Source: an uncultured Roseburia sp. (GTDB lineage Bacteria; Bacillota; Clostridia; Lachnospirales; Lachnospiraceae). Taken from it: a stretch of 64,000 nt of DNA. The stretch spans positions 1-64,000 of the forward strand of contig CAJTOI010000013.1 of the NCBI GenBank assembly GCA_910577925.1, written 5' to 3'. This document shows, one piece after another, positions 42,676 to 53,000 of this stretch. The notes under the pieces were generated by a model that was not told where the DNA came from, did not search any database, and saw only the letters and a list, made by a program, of their open reading frames with translations. Made by a program: the position numbers and the translations under genes. Each line of letters begins with the position of its first letter. Within the stretch, counting starts at the first letter, position 1.

Positions 42676-43464
42676 ATGATGAAGCTGTCAAAGCGGCTGG
42701 AGGCGGTGGCATCCATGGTGACTTCCGGCGGTATTCTCGCAGACGTGGGAACGGACCACGGCTATATCCCGATATACCTTTTGACACAGGGGCGGATTTC
42801 GCGTGCGGTTGCGATGGATATCGGAAGAGGACCGCTTGCGCGTGCCGCGGAGCATATCGCGCAGTACGGGCTGCAGGAGTACATAGAGACGAGACTTTCC
42901 GACGGTGTGGCGGCACTTTCGCCCGGGGAGGCGGATTCCGTCGTGATTGCCGGCATGGGAGGCGGTCTGGTAATCCGCATCTTAACGGAGGGCGAGGCCG
43001 TGTGCAGGGCGGCAGAAGAGCTGATACTTCAGCCGCAGTCCGAGCTGGAGCGGGTGCGCTGTTTTCTGCGGACACAGGGGTATGTGACACAGGAAGAGAA
43101 CATGGTCCGGGAGGACGGGAAATACTATCCGATGCTGCGGGTCCGAAGCGTCGATGCGTCCGGATGCGGCGGGAGCGCCGGGGAATGCGCGGCAGGGGTG
43201 CGGCAGGAGCCGGAGGCTGCGCTGCGCCGTAAACTGTGGGACCGATACGGCAGAAACCTGCTCGAGGAAGGGCATCCCGTTCTCCGGGAGTACCTGCGGC
43301 GGGAGCGCATGATTTCGGAAGGGATTTTAGAAAATCTGCGGCGGCAGGAGCCGACGGAGCAGATTGCGGAGAGAATCCGCGAAGTGGAGGAGGACTTAAG
43401 ACAAAACGGGGAGGCAATGGCATACGATAGAACAGGGAAGGAAAATGCAGGGCCCCGCAATTAA
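42676..43464 (+). CDS. trmK: tRNA (adenine-22 N1) methyltransferase
   Basis: A 262-residue TrmK/YqfN-family enzyme that methylates A22 in bacterial tRNAs. The Rossmann SAM site is ADVGTDHGYIPIYLL, and the conserved AGMGGGLVIRIL and LQPQSELERVRCFL segments are present. It starts 4 bp after rpoD, with GGAG inside the rpoD end. The nif3 gene that usually follows in Firmicutes is absent here. Confidence 0.92.
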   Translation: MMKLSKRLEAVASMVTSGGILADVGTDHGYIPIYLLTQGRISRAVAMDIGRGPLARAAEHIAQYGLQEYIETRLSDGVAALSPGEADSVVIAGMGGGLVIRILTEGEAVCRAAEELILQPQSELERVRCFLRTQGYVTQEENMVREDGKYYPMLRVRSVDASGCGGSAGECAAGVRQEPEAALRRKLWDRYGRNLLEEGHPVLREYLRRERMISEGILENLRRQEPTEQIAERIREVEEDLRQNGEAMAYDRTGKENAGPRN

Positions 43465-43473
43465 GGAGGTTTT

Positions 43474-45156
43474 ATGAGCGATAAGATGGTAACGCTGGAG
43501 ATTTTGGGAGAGAAAAAGCAGTATCAGAAAGGAACGAGCTTTCTTTCGATTGCGCAGGAATACCAGGGACTGTATCCGGACGACATCGTCCTTGTGGTAT
43601 ATAATCACAGGCTGCGCGAGCTTGGAAAAACCGTAAAAAATGACGGTGTGCTCGAATTTGTGACGACGGCGGATAAGACGGGGAGAAAGACCTACCGCAG
43701 GAGTGTCACGCTGCTGATGCAGAAAGCCGTGTGGAACCTCTGGAATGCACAGCACATTGCGGTGCGCGTCATGTATTCGATCGGGCAGGGATATTACTGT
43801 GAGCTGTGGGAGAAAACGGAGAGCGGACAGCGCCGCATTGCGGTGGATGCGGAGAAGATTGCGGCGCTTAAAACCGAGATGTACCGTCTTGTGATGGCGG
43901 ATATCGAAATTGAAAAGCGCAGTATCAACACGGACGAGGCGACCGCGCTGTTTCGTGAGCTCGGAATGACGGACAAGGAAAAGCTGTTCCGATACCGCCG
44001 CAGTTCCCGGGTAAATATCTATGTGCTGGACCATTATAAGGATTATTTTTACGGCTTTATGGTTCCCTCTACCGGGTATCTGAGATATTACGATCTGCTT
44101 ACATACGAGGACGGCTTTATGCTGCTGTTTCCGGGACACAACACGAAAGAAGTCGAGGAATTCCGGCCGTCGGTCAAACTTTTTGGTACTTTAAAGCACT
44201 CGAGAGAGTGGGGGAAAATGCTGGAAATCGATACGATCGGCGCGTTGAACGACGCGATTGCCGCAGGGCGGATGCAGCAGATTATTCTGACGCAGGAGGC
44301 GCTTTTTGAGGAGCGCATCGGCCAGCTGGCGGAGACGATTGTAAATTCCGGCGACAAGAAATTCATTATGGTTGCCGGGCCTTCTTCTTCCGGTAAGACG
44401 ACATTTTCCCACCGCCTGTCGATACAGCTTGCGGCAAAGGGAATGAAGCCGCATCCGTTTCCGCTCGACGATTACTATATCGACCGCAGCCTGTGTCCGA
44501 GGGACGAGAACGGAGAGCTGGACTTAGAATGCCTAGAGGCGCTCGACGTGGAGCTTTTTAACCACGATATGAACGAGCTTTTGGCGGGAAAGCGTGTGGA
44601 TTTGCCGATTTTTAATTTTAAGACCGGGAAGCGTGAGTACAAGGATAAGATTATGCAGCTCGGAAAGGATGACGTGCTCGTGATTGAGGGAATCCACGGG
44701 CTCAACGATAAGCTGTCGTACTCCCTGCCTGCGGAGAGCAAATACAAGATTTATATCAGCGCGCTGACCCAGCTGAATATCGACGAGCACAACTGCCTGC
44801 CGACGACTGACGGGCGTATGCTGCGCCGCATTGTGCGGGATGCCAGAACGCGCGGCACTTCGGCGAAGGATACGATTGCGATGTGGGATTCGGTGCGCCG
44901 GGGGGAGGAACGCTATATTTTCCCGTTTCAGGAGGGGGCGGACATCATGTTCAACTCCGCGCTGATCTATGAGCTTGCGGTGCTCAAGCTGTATGCAGAG
45001 CCGCTGCTGTTTGCCATCGACAGACAGAGCAAAGAATATCTCGAGGCAAAGCGTCTGCTGAAATTCCTCGACTATTTCCTGCCGATGCCGGGGGACGGAA
45101 TCTCGCAGAACTCGATTATCCGGGAATTTATCGGCGGTTCGTGCTTCAACGTGTAG
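43474..45156 (+). CDS. TGS-domain uridine-kinase-like nucleoside kinase
   Basis: A 560-residue protein. The N-terminus (about 1-65) is a TGS-like domain and the next 150 residues resemble the second editing-type domain of threonyl-tRNA synthetase. The C-terminal half is a P-loop kinase of the uridine kinase/phosphoribulokinase class: Walker A AGPSSSGKTTFSHRL near residue 295 and DDYYIDRS for substrate. The fusion is widespread in Clostridia; whether it phosphorylates uridine is not known. TAAGGAGG precedes the ATG. Confidence 0.88.
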   Translation: MSDKMVTLEILGEKKQYQKGTSFLSIAQEYQGLYPDDIVLVVYNHRLRELGKTVKNDGVLEFVTTADKTGRKTYRRSVTLLMQKAVWNLWNAQHIAVRVMYSIGQGYYCELWEKTESGQRRIAVDAEKIAALKTEMYRLVMADIEIEKRSINTDEATALFRELGMTDKEKLFRYRRSSRVNIYVLDHYKDYFYGFMVPSTGYLRYYDLLTYEDGFMLLFPGHNTKEVEEFRPSVKLFGTLKHSREWGKMLEIDTIGALNDAIAAGRMQQIILTQEALFEERIGQLAETIVNSGDKKFIMVAGPSSSGKTTFSHRLSIQLAAKGMKPHPFPLDDYYIDRSLCPRDENGELDLECLEALDVELFNHDMNELLAGKRVDLPIFNFKTGKREYKDKIMQLGKDDVLVIEGIHGLNDKLSYSLPAESKYKIYISALTQLNIDEHNCLPTTDGRMLRRIVRDARTRGTSAKDTIAMWDSVRRGEERYIFPFQEGADIMFNSALIYELAVLKLYAEPLLFAIDRQSKEYLEAKRLLKFLDYFLPMPGDGISQNSIIREFIGGSCFNV

Positions 45157-45200
45157 CGCGTGCGCCGTGCCTGTAAGCGGAAACTCAGAGAAAATAAGAC

Positions 45201-45229
45201 TTTACAGAACGGCGGATACCGCTTATAAT
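45201..45229 (+). promoter_or_regulatory. Promoter of rnpB
   Basis: TTTACA (45201-45206), 17 bp, perfect TATAAT (45224-45229). Transcription would begin near 45236, right at the RNase P RNA. Confidence 0.85.
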
Positions 45230-45240
45230 AACAGTCTGAT

Positions 45241-45691
45241 ATAAGTAGAACAAATGGTCGCGGCTCTCCCGGCGTGCCGGGGAGACGAGGAAAGTCCGGG
45301 CTTCACAGGGCAGGATGCCGGATAACGTCCGGTGGAGGCGACTCCAAGGACAGTGCAACAGAAATATACCGCCACGCTCACACGAGCGGGAAGAAGCCGT
45401 AAGGCAGCAGAACCGTTCATAGCAGCGGGAAGAAGCCTTATGGCTTCTTCAGAGTTTGGCAACGCCAAACTTTGGTAAGGGTGGAAGGGCAGTGTAAGAG
45501 ACTACCGCCCGTCTGGCAACAGGCGGGGCATATGTAAACCCCATCCGAAGCAAGACCGAATCAAAGCGTTTACGCGGCCCGCCAGCTTTAGGTAGGTTGC
45601 TTGAGATGGCTGGCGACAGTCATCCTAGACAGATGACCATTCCCCCGTCTTTTCGGCGGGGCGACATAACCCGGCTTATCGTTCTGCTTAT
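45241..45691 (+). ncRNA. rnpB: RNase P RNA, bacterial class A-like
   Basis: The catalytic RNA that removes tRNA 5' leaders. The P1 helix pairs ATAAGTAGAAC (45241-45251) with GTTCTGCTTAT (45681-45691). Universal segments are present: GAGGAAAGTCCGGGCTTC, ACAGTGCAACAGAAA, GGTAAGGGTGGAAGGG, CCATCCGAAGCAAGACCGAAT and the 3' AACCCGGCTTATC. A promoter precedes it and a strong terminator follows. Confidence 0.97.
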
Positions 45692-45706
45692 GTTCAAAGA
45701 AGAGAA

Positions 45707-45740
45707 GACGGAAAAATCCGTGGATTTTTCCGTCTTTTTT
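45707..45740 (+). terminator. Terminator of rnpB
   Basis: A perfect 13-bp stem GACGGAAAAATCC/GGATTTTTCCGTC followed by six T residues. The remainder of the gap to 45879 holds no gene I can support. Confidence 0.92.
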
Positions 45741-45879
45741 ATTGGCGAAATCATACGCACAGACTGTTTGTACTTCAAGAAGTATGTTTTTGTTAAAAAC
45801 CGCGCCAATTTTGCATTCTGTGTGTTCGGGAGGCTTTTTTGTGTTATCCTTGTGTTCCGGGAATCAGCCGGAAGAAGGT

Positions 45880-45908
45880 TTGAAAAATTGCGGTATATGT
45901 TGTAAAAT
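45880..45908 (+). promoter_or_regulatory. Promoter of the type IV pilus operon
   Basis: TTGAAA (45880-45885), 17 bp, TAAAAT (45903-45908), 62 bp before the first pilus gene. No other clear promoter is seen until the right edge. Confidence 0.65.
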
Positions 45909-45969
45909 GAGTTAATATGACTATTTATGGTAAAAACCGCACGGCGCGGCAGAGAGACGGAGAGAGGAT

Positions 45970-47049
45970 ATGAGAGAAGAAAACGGCTTAAAAAAAATCG
46001 CACAGATGCTTCAGACGGCAAGAGAACACAAAGCTTCGGATGTTCATCTTGCGGCGGGACATCCGATGATGTTCCGCATTGACGGTGCGCTTGTACAGAT
46101 GCCCGGCGGAAAGACGGAACCGGACGAGATGGAAATGCTGACGGAGCTTTTGGTCGGCGCATCCCAAAAGGAAGCGCTCGAGCGGAGCGGGGAGACGGAA
46201 TTTTCCTGCGCGGTCGCAGACGGCGGCAGGATTCGTGTCAATGTCTTCCGCGAGCGCGGCGCATATGCGATGACGCTGCGCCTGCTGCCGCAGGAGATTC
46301 CGACACCGGAGAGTCTCGGGGTGCCGAAATCCCTGGTGGAGCTCACAAGGAAAAGGAATGGGCTTGTGCTTGTGACCGGAGGCGCGGGGAGCGGGAAATC
46401 CGCGACCCTTGCATCCCTGGTCGGCGCGATTGCAGAGAATGAGGCGAAGAAGGTGATTACGCTGGAGCGTCCGATTGAATATCTGTACCCGCAGGGCAGG
46501 GGTATGGTGCTGCAGCGGGAGATCGGCCGTGACAGCGCAGGATATGCAAAGGCATTGCAGGCGGCGCTTAAGCAGGATTCGGATGTGATTCTTGTGGGAG
46601 AGCTGCGGGACGCGGAGACGATAGCGCTTGCCGTCGAGGCGGCGGAGTCGGGGCATCTTGTATTTGCCGCACTGCATATGGAGGGCGCGGCAGCGGCCGT
46701 CGAATACATAACGGGAAGTTTTCCGCCCGATCTGCAGGAGCAGATGCGGACACGTTTTGCGGGCGTTTTGGAGGGCATTGCGGCACAGCAGCTGCTGCCC
46801 GTGCAGAACGGCGGCGGACGCATTGCGGCGTTTGAGGTATTGTCCGTAAACCGGACCGTGCGGGAACTGATCCGGGAGGGGCGTTTTCTGCGGTTTGCTC
46901 CGATTCCGCAGAGCGTCAGAAAAGAAGGCATGCAGACGATGGACGACGCGATTTATGAATTGTATATGAGGAGTTATATTTCTTCGGAGACCGCGGTTTC
47001 TTACGCGTATGTTCCGGAGGAGATGAGGCAGAAGGTACAAATTTTTTAA
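45970..47049 (+). CDS. pilT: PilT-like pilus retraction ATPase
   Basis: A 359-residue hexameric secretion ATPase of the PilT type, opening with LKKIAQMLQTAREHKASDVHLAAG. Walker A is GGAGSGKS (about 137), followed by the Asp box EAKKVITLERPIEYLY and Walker B VILVGELRDAETI; the His box reads AALHMEGAAAAVEYI where ALHTN-S-A-A is usual. It would depolymerise the pilus from the cytoplasm. A GAGAGGAT site precedes the ATG. It is the first gene of the locus; the partner extension ATPase PilB is not in the window. Confidence 0.9.
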   Translation: MREENGLKKIAQMLQTAREHKASDVHLAAGHPMMFRIDGALVQMPGGKTEPDEMEMLTELLVGASQKEALERSGETEFSCAVADGGRIRVNVFRERGAYAMTLRLLPQEIPTPESLGVPKSLVELTRKRNGLVLVTGGAGSGKSATLASLVGAIAENEAKKVITLERPIEYLYPQGRGMVLQREIGRDSAGYAKALQAALKQDSDVILVGELRDAETIALAVEAAESGHLVFAALHMEGAAAAVEYITGSFPPDLQEQMRTRFAGVLEGIAAQQLLPVQNGGGRIAAFEVLSVNRTVRELIREGRFLRFAPIPQSVRKEGMQTMDDAIYELYMRSYISSETAVSYAYVPEEMRQKVQIF

Positions 47050-47067
47050 AAAGTCAGGGATGGGCGG

Positions 47068-50000
47068 ATGAATAAAAGTGCAGAGAAGAAAAACAGCGGA
47101 TTTACAATGACGGAGCTGGTTGTCGTTTTAGTGATTATCGGGATTCTGGCAGCTGTGGTGATCCCTTCGGCAATGCACTACATACGTCTTGCAAAGTTTC
47201 GCGAAAATGAAGAAAACGCAAAGACCGTCTATATGGGAGCGGAATCAATGCTGACATACTACCGCACTTCGGGGCAGTGGGATTCTTTTTGCGAGACTGT
47301 CCGTGCCGAGGGGATTTTGAACGAGGACTTTGCGGATGGTGACAGAAGAAAGGGCCGGATTTATGCGATTACGCTCGACGGGAGCGCTTACCGCACCGAT
47401 GCAGCGAATAATCCGGTGTGTAAACTGTTGGACCCGCTGGCTTACAGCGGCGATCTGATGGCCGGTGCAATCGGCATCGAGATCGACATTGAATCGGGTG
47501 AGGTCTATTCCGCGTTTTATGCCGGAGGCGGCGCGGGTCTTATCTACGGGGACGAAAGCGGCGACGGACGTCTTTCGATGACATTTCGTGATTATGACAG
47601 CAGAAGAGAGCGGGGACTCGGATACTATTCGGTGGAGGATGTCACCAATGTCGTGGAGCTGGAACCGGTGCGTCTGAAAGTGACGTCCGTGAATCTGGTA
47701 AACGGCGAAACGCTCTCTTTGAACTGGTCAAGCAATTCGAGACATCAGAATCTGGATGTGGAGTTTCAGATAAAATTTTATGACAAATCCGACGATACGG
47801 AGCTTTTTGAGACTACGGTTAATCTGGCGGATCTCGCGATGGGAGCAGGGCAGACGAGCGGGATGTTCCGGCTCGCGGTTAAAGCGCCGGACGGAACGGA
47901 GGCGGGGTATTATTTTCCGATTACAAACAACGGAGGTAAATTGTCCCTTATTTTAGACGGCATGATGTCGGCGGATGTGATGTATGCCATAGAGCATGCG
48001 GGCAGCCCTGTGCAGGAAGCGGCACTCGCGCGGACTTCAAGCACGAGTATCACCAGACTCGGGGCGGCAGCGCCGAGACTCCTTGAGGAGCAGAATATTT
48101 ATGCCGCAATCAATGCGGTGTCTGTCTATCGGAATATGGGGGATGACACCAGAGAGTACCGCGCGAGCAACACGGTGACTTCCAACACGGCAAATACGCT
48201 GTACGCGGATCAGACTGACCGGGCGGCGGACGGTACGCTTCGAGCGGGAATCGCCGCGTTCCGCCATCTGTCCAACATACGCTACAGCGGCGGCGTGCAG
48301 GCGGAGTTTACGCTCACAAGACGCAATATGGACTGGAAATCCGTCGGGACGGGACTGTATGATTTCGGCGGGGTACAGGGCGGCGTGCGGCCGTTAGTCT
48401 GGAGAGAAGGCAGCGGGGGATGTGATTTTCCGTCCATACCGATGCTCTGCGCCGGGCAGACCGTGGAGGGCAGCGGGAGCAGTACTTCCATTTTAAATCT
48501 GCGTCTGGGAAGCCGCTCGGTTTCGGGAAATGAGGTGCGTTACTTGGGGCTGTTTTGCGAGTCCGAGGGCAGGATTGCCGGGCTGACGTTAAAGGAGCCG
48601 CGGCTTTCTGTATCCCGGAACGATGCACAGACGGCCCAGGGGAGCGGCGCGTCTCTTTGGGGCGTCGGAATTTTGGCGGGGCGCAGCGCGGGAGACATGC
48701 GGGATATCACCATAGAGGCAGCCGCGGGAACTACGATTTTGGAAGCGGATTTATCGCAGGAAGGGGAAGCTCTGCGCGCGGATACGCCTGCGGCAGTCGG
48801 AGGCGTGGTCGGTGTGTTCGCTCGGGCCAAGGCTGACGGCACGCTTGCGCCGACGGATGCGGTGCTTGAAAATATCGTGACGAACGGGAAGCTTTCCGCG
48901 GTTCTGCCCGCGTGCGAATGGCAGGACAAAGCGGACGGGAGCGAGCCGCAGTACGGTGTGGGCGGTGTCTGCGGATATGCCGGGGTGACGGAGAACCGTC
49001 ATATTTCGATGTGCACAAATCATGCAGCCGTCACGGGCAGCAGCTTTACAGGAGGAATCGTCGGGCAGCTCGCGGGGCCGTATGAAACGGCGGACGAATG
49101 GGACCGGCTGTTTGACGGAAATCCGGCTGCAAAGAGCAGCCTGTATCAGTGCAGCAGCGACGGGCTGATTCTGTGCGGCAGCAATGACGGCCGGTATTTC
49201 GGCGGAATCGCCGGATATGTCTCCCGTGCGCTGATTATGGAGGCGGAAAGCGCCGGAGGCCGGGCGGAAAACTTTACCTACGATATCACAAAGAGCGATC
49301 TGCTCAAAGGGGATTATGTGGGAGGTATCGCAGGCTGCGGAAAACAGAGTGTGTTCTATGATTGTTTTACCCGAAAAAACGGCTATGTGCTGGGGCAGAA
49401 TTATGTCGGAGGAATCGTCGGCGGTATGCGGGGCGATCATACTTGGCGTATCGGCGGCACAAATGTGACCGCAAATGCGGGCTACGTGATTGGAAACAGT
49501 TACGTCGGCGGCATTATCGGGGAAAATATCAACAATAAAATAGAGGACTGCATCAATAACGGAATTGCGGCCGGATACGGCTCCTACATCGGCGGAATCG
49601 TGGGCTATAACGATGCCGAAGAAGGAAAGACGGCGGAGATTCTTGACTGCGCAAGCTATCTGTCCGACTATAACGACGCAATCTACCGCATGATTGTGGA
49701 TCAGTGGCAGACAAAGGGGAGCTGTGTGGGCGGTCTTGCAGGCTACAACAACAGCCGGATTACCTTCACCTCCGCGAGCGCTGCGGTTTCCGTCAAGGCG
49801 GTGTCGAGCATTGTGGTGGGAAAAGATTATGTCGGAGGCATGGTCGGCTTTAATGACGTAAACGGCGTGATCGACACGGACTACACGCTGATTGGCGGAA
49901 GAATTTACGGATACGGGGACTGTGTCGGCGGGTGTATCGGACTGAATGCGTCGGGATCGCTGATGGAAAAAGCCGTTACCATCAAGCCCTACAGTGTGAC

Positions 50001-53000
50001 GGGGCGCTACTGCGTCGGCGGGGTAATCGGTGCAAATGTCATCAATCTGTCCGACGGAGAAAAGGACGTGGATCTGACGGCGAATGCGCTCTATGCAGAC
50101 AATCCGCTGGGACTGATTACCGGTGAGGCATTCTGCGGAGGAATTATCGGTTATCAGAAAAATTACGCCGACGTCTCGGGCAGGGCGCTGCTTTCGTTTT
50201 TTGAAAACTATAAAACGGATGTGATTCCGTCCCTGTCGGCGGATTCGGGCGTGCCGGTGTATACACAGACGGCGCCGGAAGCGGAGCGGCTTTCGGCATC
50301 GCAGGGGACGTTTACGGTCACGTCAAAGGAGAATGACGGCGTACATATTGTCCGCGCCGGCAATAACATTCCGATACGGGCGAATCTTTATACCGGGGGT
50401 ATCGTCGGATACGGTGCTTCGGGCAGTTTTCTGTGTATCGAAAATTGCAGGAACGGGGGGAATATCACAAAGACGGGCGATTCCTCGGTGATTGTCGCGG
50501 AGTATCTCGCCGCGGATCTGAAACCGGAGCAGAAGGAGCAACTGGGGAATTTTTCCGTGGATATGATCGGCGGTATGATCGGGGTGAACCAGAAAGGCCA
50601 GACGATACGGCACTGCGAGAATGCGGCCGTCATGTACGGGTTTATCGGAAACGGCGGAATCGTGGGCCTGAATGCGGGCAGCGTTTACCGGTGTGCACTC
50701 ACGGATCATTTCGGAAGCCTGAATCTGGATTATGTCGGCGGGATCGCCGGGGTAAATAACGGGATGATTGAAAACTGCGGGACGGTGGCCGGGAAAACGA
50801 TTTCCGGAAACAATTATGTCGGAGGGATTACCGGGTTCAACTTGTTTGACGGCGTGCTGCGGGAGAACACCTGCTATGCCGGCATCAGCGCCGCCGGAAG
50901 CTACGCGGGCGGAATCGCAGGAAAGAATGCGGGGATTATCGAGGCGGGTGCGGACGGCGGTCAGACTGCGCGCAGCGTTGCGGGCAGAAACGGTACGGCA
51001 ATCGGCGGACTTGTCGGTCTCAACGATGAAGCGGGCGTGATCCGCTGTCCGGACCGCGGAGCGGTCACGGTGGTGAACGATACGGTGACGGTCATCGGAA
51101 AACAGAACGTGGGCGGTATGGTGGGCAACAATGCCGGGACTATTACGTCCGACGGCGCGGTAATGACGGTAAAGGCACGGCTGGTGCAGGCGCTGGAGGG
51201 AGATGCCGGAGGAATCGCCGGAAAATCCGATACGGCCGTTTGCAATATGAACAATGCATCGGAGCGCGTGACCGCCGACCGCGGAAATGCCGGAGGAATC
51301 GTGGCGGTCAATGTGGGAATTATCGAGCGCTGCACCAACAACGGAAATGTGTCCAGCAGCCAGGGAAATGCCGGTGGGATTGCGGCGACAAACGAATCTG
51401 CGGGGATTATCCGCGGATGTCTGGTTGCCGATGCGCGCGCGGTGAACCTGCGGGGCGTGGGAGCGGAGGCCGCGGGGGCCGTGTGCGCGTTCAACGAGGG
51501 CGTGATTGAAAACAGCGCGGCCGCAGGCCAGGTGACGCTCGGAGGAAGTGCGGGCGTATACGGCGGTGTGGCCGGTATCAACCGGGGAACGATACAGGGG
51601 ACGGACCGGGATCTGTTCGCGGTAAAGTCGATGCCACAGATCGCGTCATCGGAGGCAGGAAGGCTGACAGTCGGCGGCGTGGCAGGCATCAATGAGGAGA
51701 ACGCGGTGATCCGCGGTCTTGCGGTGGAAGTCGATTTCCTGAAATTCAGCAATTATCAGTATCTCGGCGGTGTGGCCGGCGTCAATGCGCAGGGCGGAAC
51801 CGTTGCAGGCTGTACCTATGCAGGGACGATGACGGACACCGCGAGTCTGGCAGGAAACTGTTACGGCGGAATAGCCGGGGATAACGGCGGCACGCTCGAG
51901 GACTGCAGGGTAGACCGGCTGTCGATGACGGTCAAAGGCGTTTACACCGCGACCAGTAACAGTACGGCGGCACAGAAGGAAGCGCTTTCGAGCCATGTCG
52001 GCGGAATAGCCGGGAAAAACGAAGAGAGCGGCGGGATTATCCGCTGTTACCTTGTCAATTCGGCAGAGAGCAAAATGATTGCGGACAGCGGAATGTCCGG
52101 CGGGGTGACAGGGTATAACAAGGGGCTGATCCGAAATTCGGGGGATGCCGTCACCGCGCAGGTGATGGCGGAGATCACCGAGGATTCCACGACGGATGAG
52201 CTGTGCGCCGCGGCGGCAGGCAGCGGCATTGCGGCGGTGTCCGACTATGTGAATACACAGGATAACAGAGAGATCGAAGCGCAGCGCTACAGCGGGCAGG
52301 GATCGGTGTCCGCGGGAAGAATGCAGATGCGCATGGAACAGAACGGAAATGTAGGCGGAATCACCGCGTATAATGCGCCGACCGGCACACTCGAATACTG
52401 TGTGAGCGGAACCTGGTTTATCAACAACAAATCAAATGCGATCGGCGTCGGAACCGGCGGAATGATCGGGATGAACGAATCGGAAAAGGATTTGAAATAT
52501 CTCGTGAACGGGGCCTTTGTGGGCAGACAGCTCGGCACGGGTGCGACAAACCGTTTTGCAGGGGGAATCATCGGCAATCAGAGCAATTCCACAAAGAGCG
52601 GATGGACGATAAGAAACTGTGTGAATTACGGGACGGTCTACTGCTATAACGCCCACTATTCCGGGGGAATTATGGGACAGTGGACGGGAACCGGCGGGAA
52701 TATCGAAAGCTGCAGGAATTATGCGACGCTGCAGACCAGCTATCAGGCGGGATGGACGGGCGCGGCCGCAGGGATTGTCGCGCAGCTGTATCACGCGGAT
52801 TCCGGGGATACGTTCAATATTATAAGCTGCGGAAACTACGGGAGCATTTACGGCAGAAACGGAGCGTTCAGCGGCGAAGGGAAGGCGGCAAATGACAGCG
52901 CGGGCATTCTCGGGAATGTGACGACGTATAAGGTGTCGAACAATACGGGCGATTATCAGAAGGGGCAGCAGTTTACGATCCAGGTCTTAGACTGTGTCAA

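Noticed and set aside
45597..45905. 102-codon frame after rnpB
   Set aside because: It begins inside the RNase P RNA and runs through its terminator and the pilus promoter.
45988..47040. Long reading frame opposite the pilT-like gene
   Set aside because: It is a mirror of a GC-rich coding sequence, lacks a ribosome binding site and any recognisable domain, and the plus-strand protein is clearly PilT-like.
50961..51752. Frame opposite the giant prepilin gene, rich in Pro and Ala
   Set aside because: It arises from the repeated GGI-x-G codons read backwards; no initiation signal.
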